In this document: positions 15,177 through 15,889 of the stretch, piece after piece | Position numbering within the stretch: the stretch's first letter is position 1 | Layout of the letters: the number at the start of each line of letters is the position of its first letter | NCBI GenBank assembly: GCA_007132365.1 | Contig: SLOS01000069.1 | Span: forward strand, 1 to 15,889 | Reading direction: 5' to 3' | Length of the DNA stretch: 15,889 nt | Source of the DNA: Bacteroidales bacterium | GTDB taxonomy: Bacteria; Bacteroidota; Bacteroidia; Bacteroidales; PUMT01 | Made by a program: the position numbers and the translations under genes | The notes under the pieces: generated by a model | Databases searched by the model: none | What the model saw: the letters and a program-made list of their open reading frames with translations, nothing else | What the model was told of the DNA's origin: nothing

Positions 15177-15889
15177 TCATTTATCGGGATCCCATTCCAT
15201 TACGACCCTGAATCCAACCTCCCTGGTATCTGTAAACCACCATTCACTTTTAGGTATCTGCGGATCGGTCATCTGCCAGGCGGCATGCCTGGTATGACTG
15301 CGTGCAGCAACCCTTACCTCTGCCGCATCAGAATTGAAGGACCCTCCCCTGATCACCCTCTCTGTACCGGTTAAGGGCCCCCCGGGATCAGCCACAACCT
15401 GTCCCTCAGGATACATGGAATAAGCATCCGGTGCGTACCAGTCGCTGCAAAACTCATAGACGTTACCAAGCATATTTTCAAGTCCGAAAGGATTTGGCCG
15501 CACTGCTCCCGGCTCCTGAGTACGGGCCATACTATTTTCACTGTAAATGACATATGAATTGATGACGGTCGTATCGGGACCGAAAATCCTGTTCCATAAC
15601 CGGTCGCTCGTAAATCTCCTCGGATCGCCCTCGAAGAAGTAGGGACCCTCGGTGCCGCCTCTGGCGGCATACTCCCACTCAGCCTCGGTGGGCAACCTGT
15701 AAATCCTGCCGGTCATTGCCGAAAGCCACCTGCAGTAAGTCTCTGCCGCGTGCCATGTCATTGTTATCGCAGGCCTTGAGCCCATCCCCCACCCCTGGTC
15801 AGGCAGGCCCCACGGCGGAGTGGGACCGGTAATTGCATCAACCTCTCCAAGATTGGTGGTATAAATATTATCCTGCCTTCCTTCTGCAG
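15177..15889 (-). CDS. SUMF1/FGE-fold protein (5' end beyond window)
   Basis: About 236 C-terminal residues are visible; the frame is open to the right edge, so the start and any signal peptide are missing. The formylglycine-generating-enzyme fold is recognised from the order of motifs: MTWHAAETYCRWLS, YRLPTEAEWEYAARGG, NPFGLENMLGNVYEFCSDWY and ERVIRGGSFNS, with the closing REVGFRVV. True FGE enzymes have two catalytic cysteines near the C-terminus, typically in a GFRC context. Here the corresponding position reads GFRVV, so sulfatase activation is unlikely. Relatives include EgtB/PvdO-type proteins and GldJ/GldK-type gliding lipoproteins, but nothing here singles out one of these. The gene precedes the Tat-lipoprotein oxidoreductase by 79 bases, suggesting a shared transcript and an envelope role. 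Confidence 0.85.
   Translation of the reverse strand, partial: AEGRQDNIYTTNLGEVDAITGPTPPWGLPDQGWGMGSRPAITMTWHAAETYCRWLSAMTGRIYRLPTEAEWEYAARGGTEGPYFFEGDPRRFTSDRLWNRIFGPDTTVINSYVIYSENSMARTQEPGAVRPNPFGLENMLGNVYEFCSDWYAPDAYSMYPEGQVVADPGGPLTGTERVIRGGSFNSDAAEVRVAARSHTRHAAWQMTDPQIPKSEWWFTDTREVGFRVVMEWDPDK

Noticed and set aside
1..15889. Mobile elements, CRISPR arrays, tRNA or rRNA genes
   Set aside because: No transposase or integrase motifs, regularly spaced repeats, terminal repeats or cloverleaf-like sequences were seen on either strand.

Overview
The window reads as chromosomal DNA of a Bacteroidetes (Bacteroidota) bacterium, probably a Bacteroidales/Marinilabiliales-type or related marine or sediment lineage. 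The support is a gldE-ssb pair of the gliding-motility type, a Bacteroidetes-style HU gene followed by a ~30-residue basic protein and RNase G, several candidate promoters fitting the Bacteroidetes -33 TTG/TTTG and -7 TAnnTTTG pattern, and a near absence of Shine-Dalgarno sequences before the starts. Coding regions are of moderate GC and intergenic regions are AT-rich. I see no tRNA, rRNA, insertion sequence, phage gene or CRISPR array. No gene-free stretch exceeds 300 bases; the longest is about 261 bases (8689-8949).

Layout. (1) 1-1526, minus strand: a partial gldE preceded by ssb. (2) 1753-3854, plus strand, divergent from ssb: HU, a 30-residue mS38/COX24-like basic protein that is easy to miss, a perfect 13-bp hairpin, then RNase G. 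This block joins nucleic-acid and ribosome functions. (3) 4028-6064, plus: a DsbD-family transmembrane thiol-disulfide reductase, ending at a terminator-like inverted repeat shared with (4). (4) 6123-8688, minus: an EamA-family permease whose stop overlaps the start of lnt (apolipoprotein N-acyltransferase). The EamA reading frame is broken by one base at a T7 run that contains the slippery heptamer T TTT TTA. (5) 8950-11390, plus: a LysE-family exporter and, 17 bases downstream, a two-domain acyltransferase (PlsC/OlsA-like plus GNAT/OlsB-like) of the type that makes ornithine or glycine lipids. (6) 11472-12224, minus: a pirin-like cupin with one substituted metal ligand. (7) 12401-13642, plus: an exported M19 membrane dipeptidase, ending at a strong bidirectional terminator. 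(8) 13757-15889, minus: a Tat-exported lipoprotein Gfo/Idh/MocA oxidoreductase, preceded by a partial SUMF1/FGE-fold protein.

Much of the window concerns the cell envelope: disulfide reduction, lipoprotein acylation, aminolipid synthesis, small-molecule export and periplasmic or lipoprotein enzymes. No single previously undescribed multi-gene system stands out. The features most worth a second look are the EamA frame break, the tiny ribosomal-type protein between HU and RNase G, the fused aminolipid acyltransferase beside a LysE exporter, the pirin with a His-to-Tyr change, and the pairing of a cysteine-less SUMF1 protein with a Tat-lipoprotein oxidoreductase.
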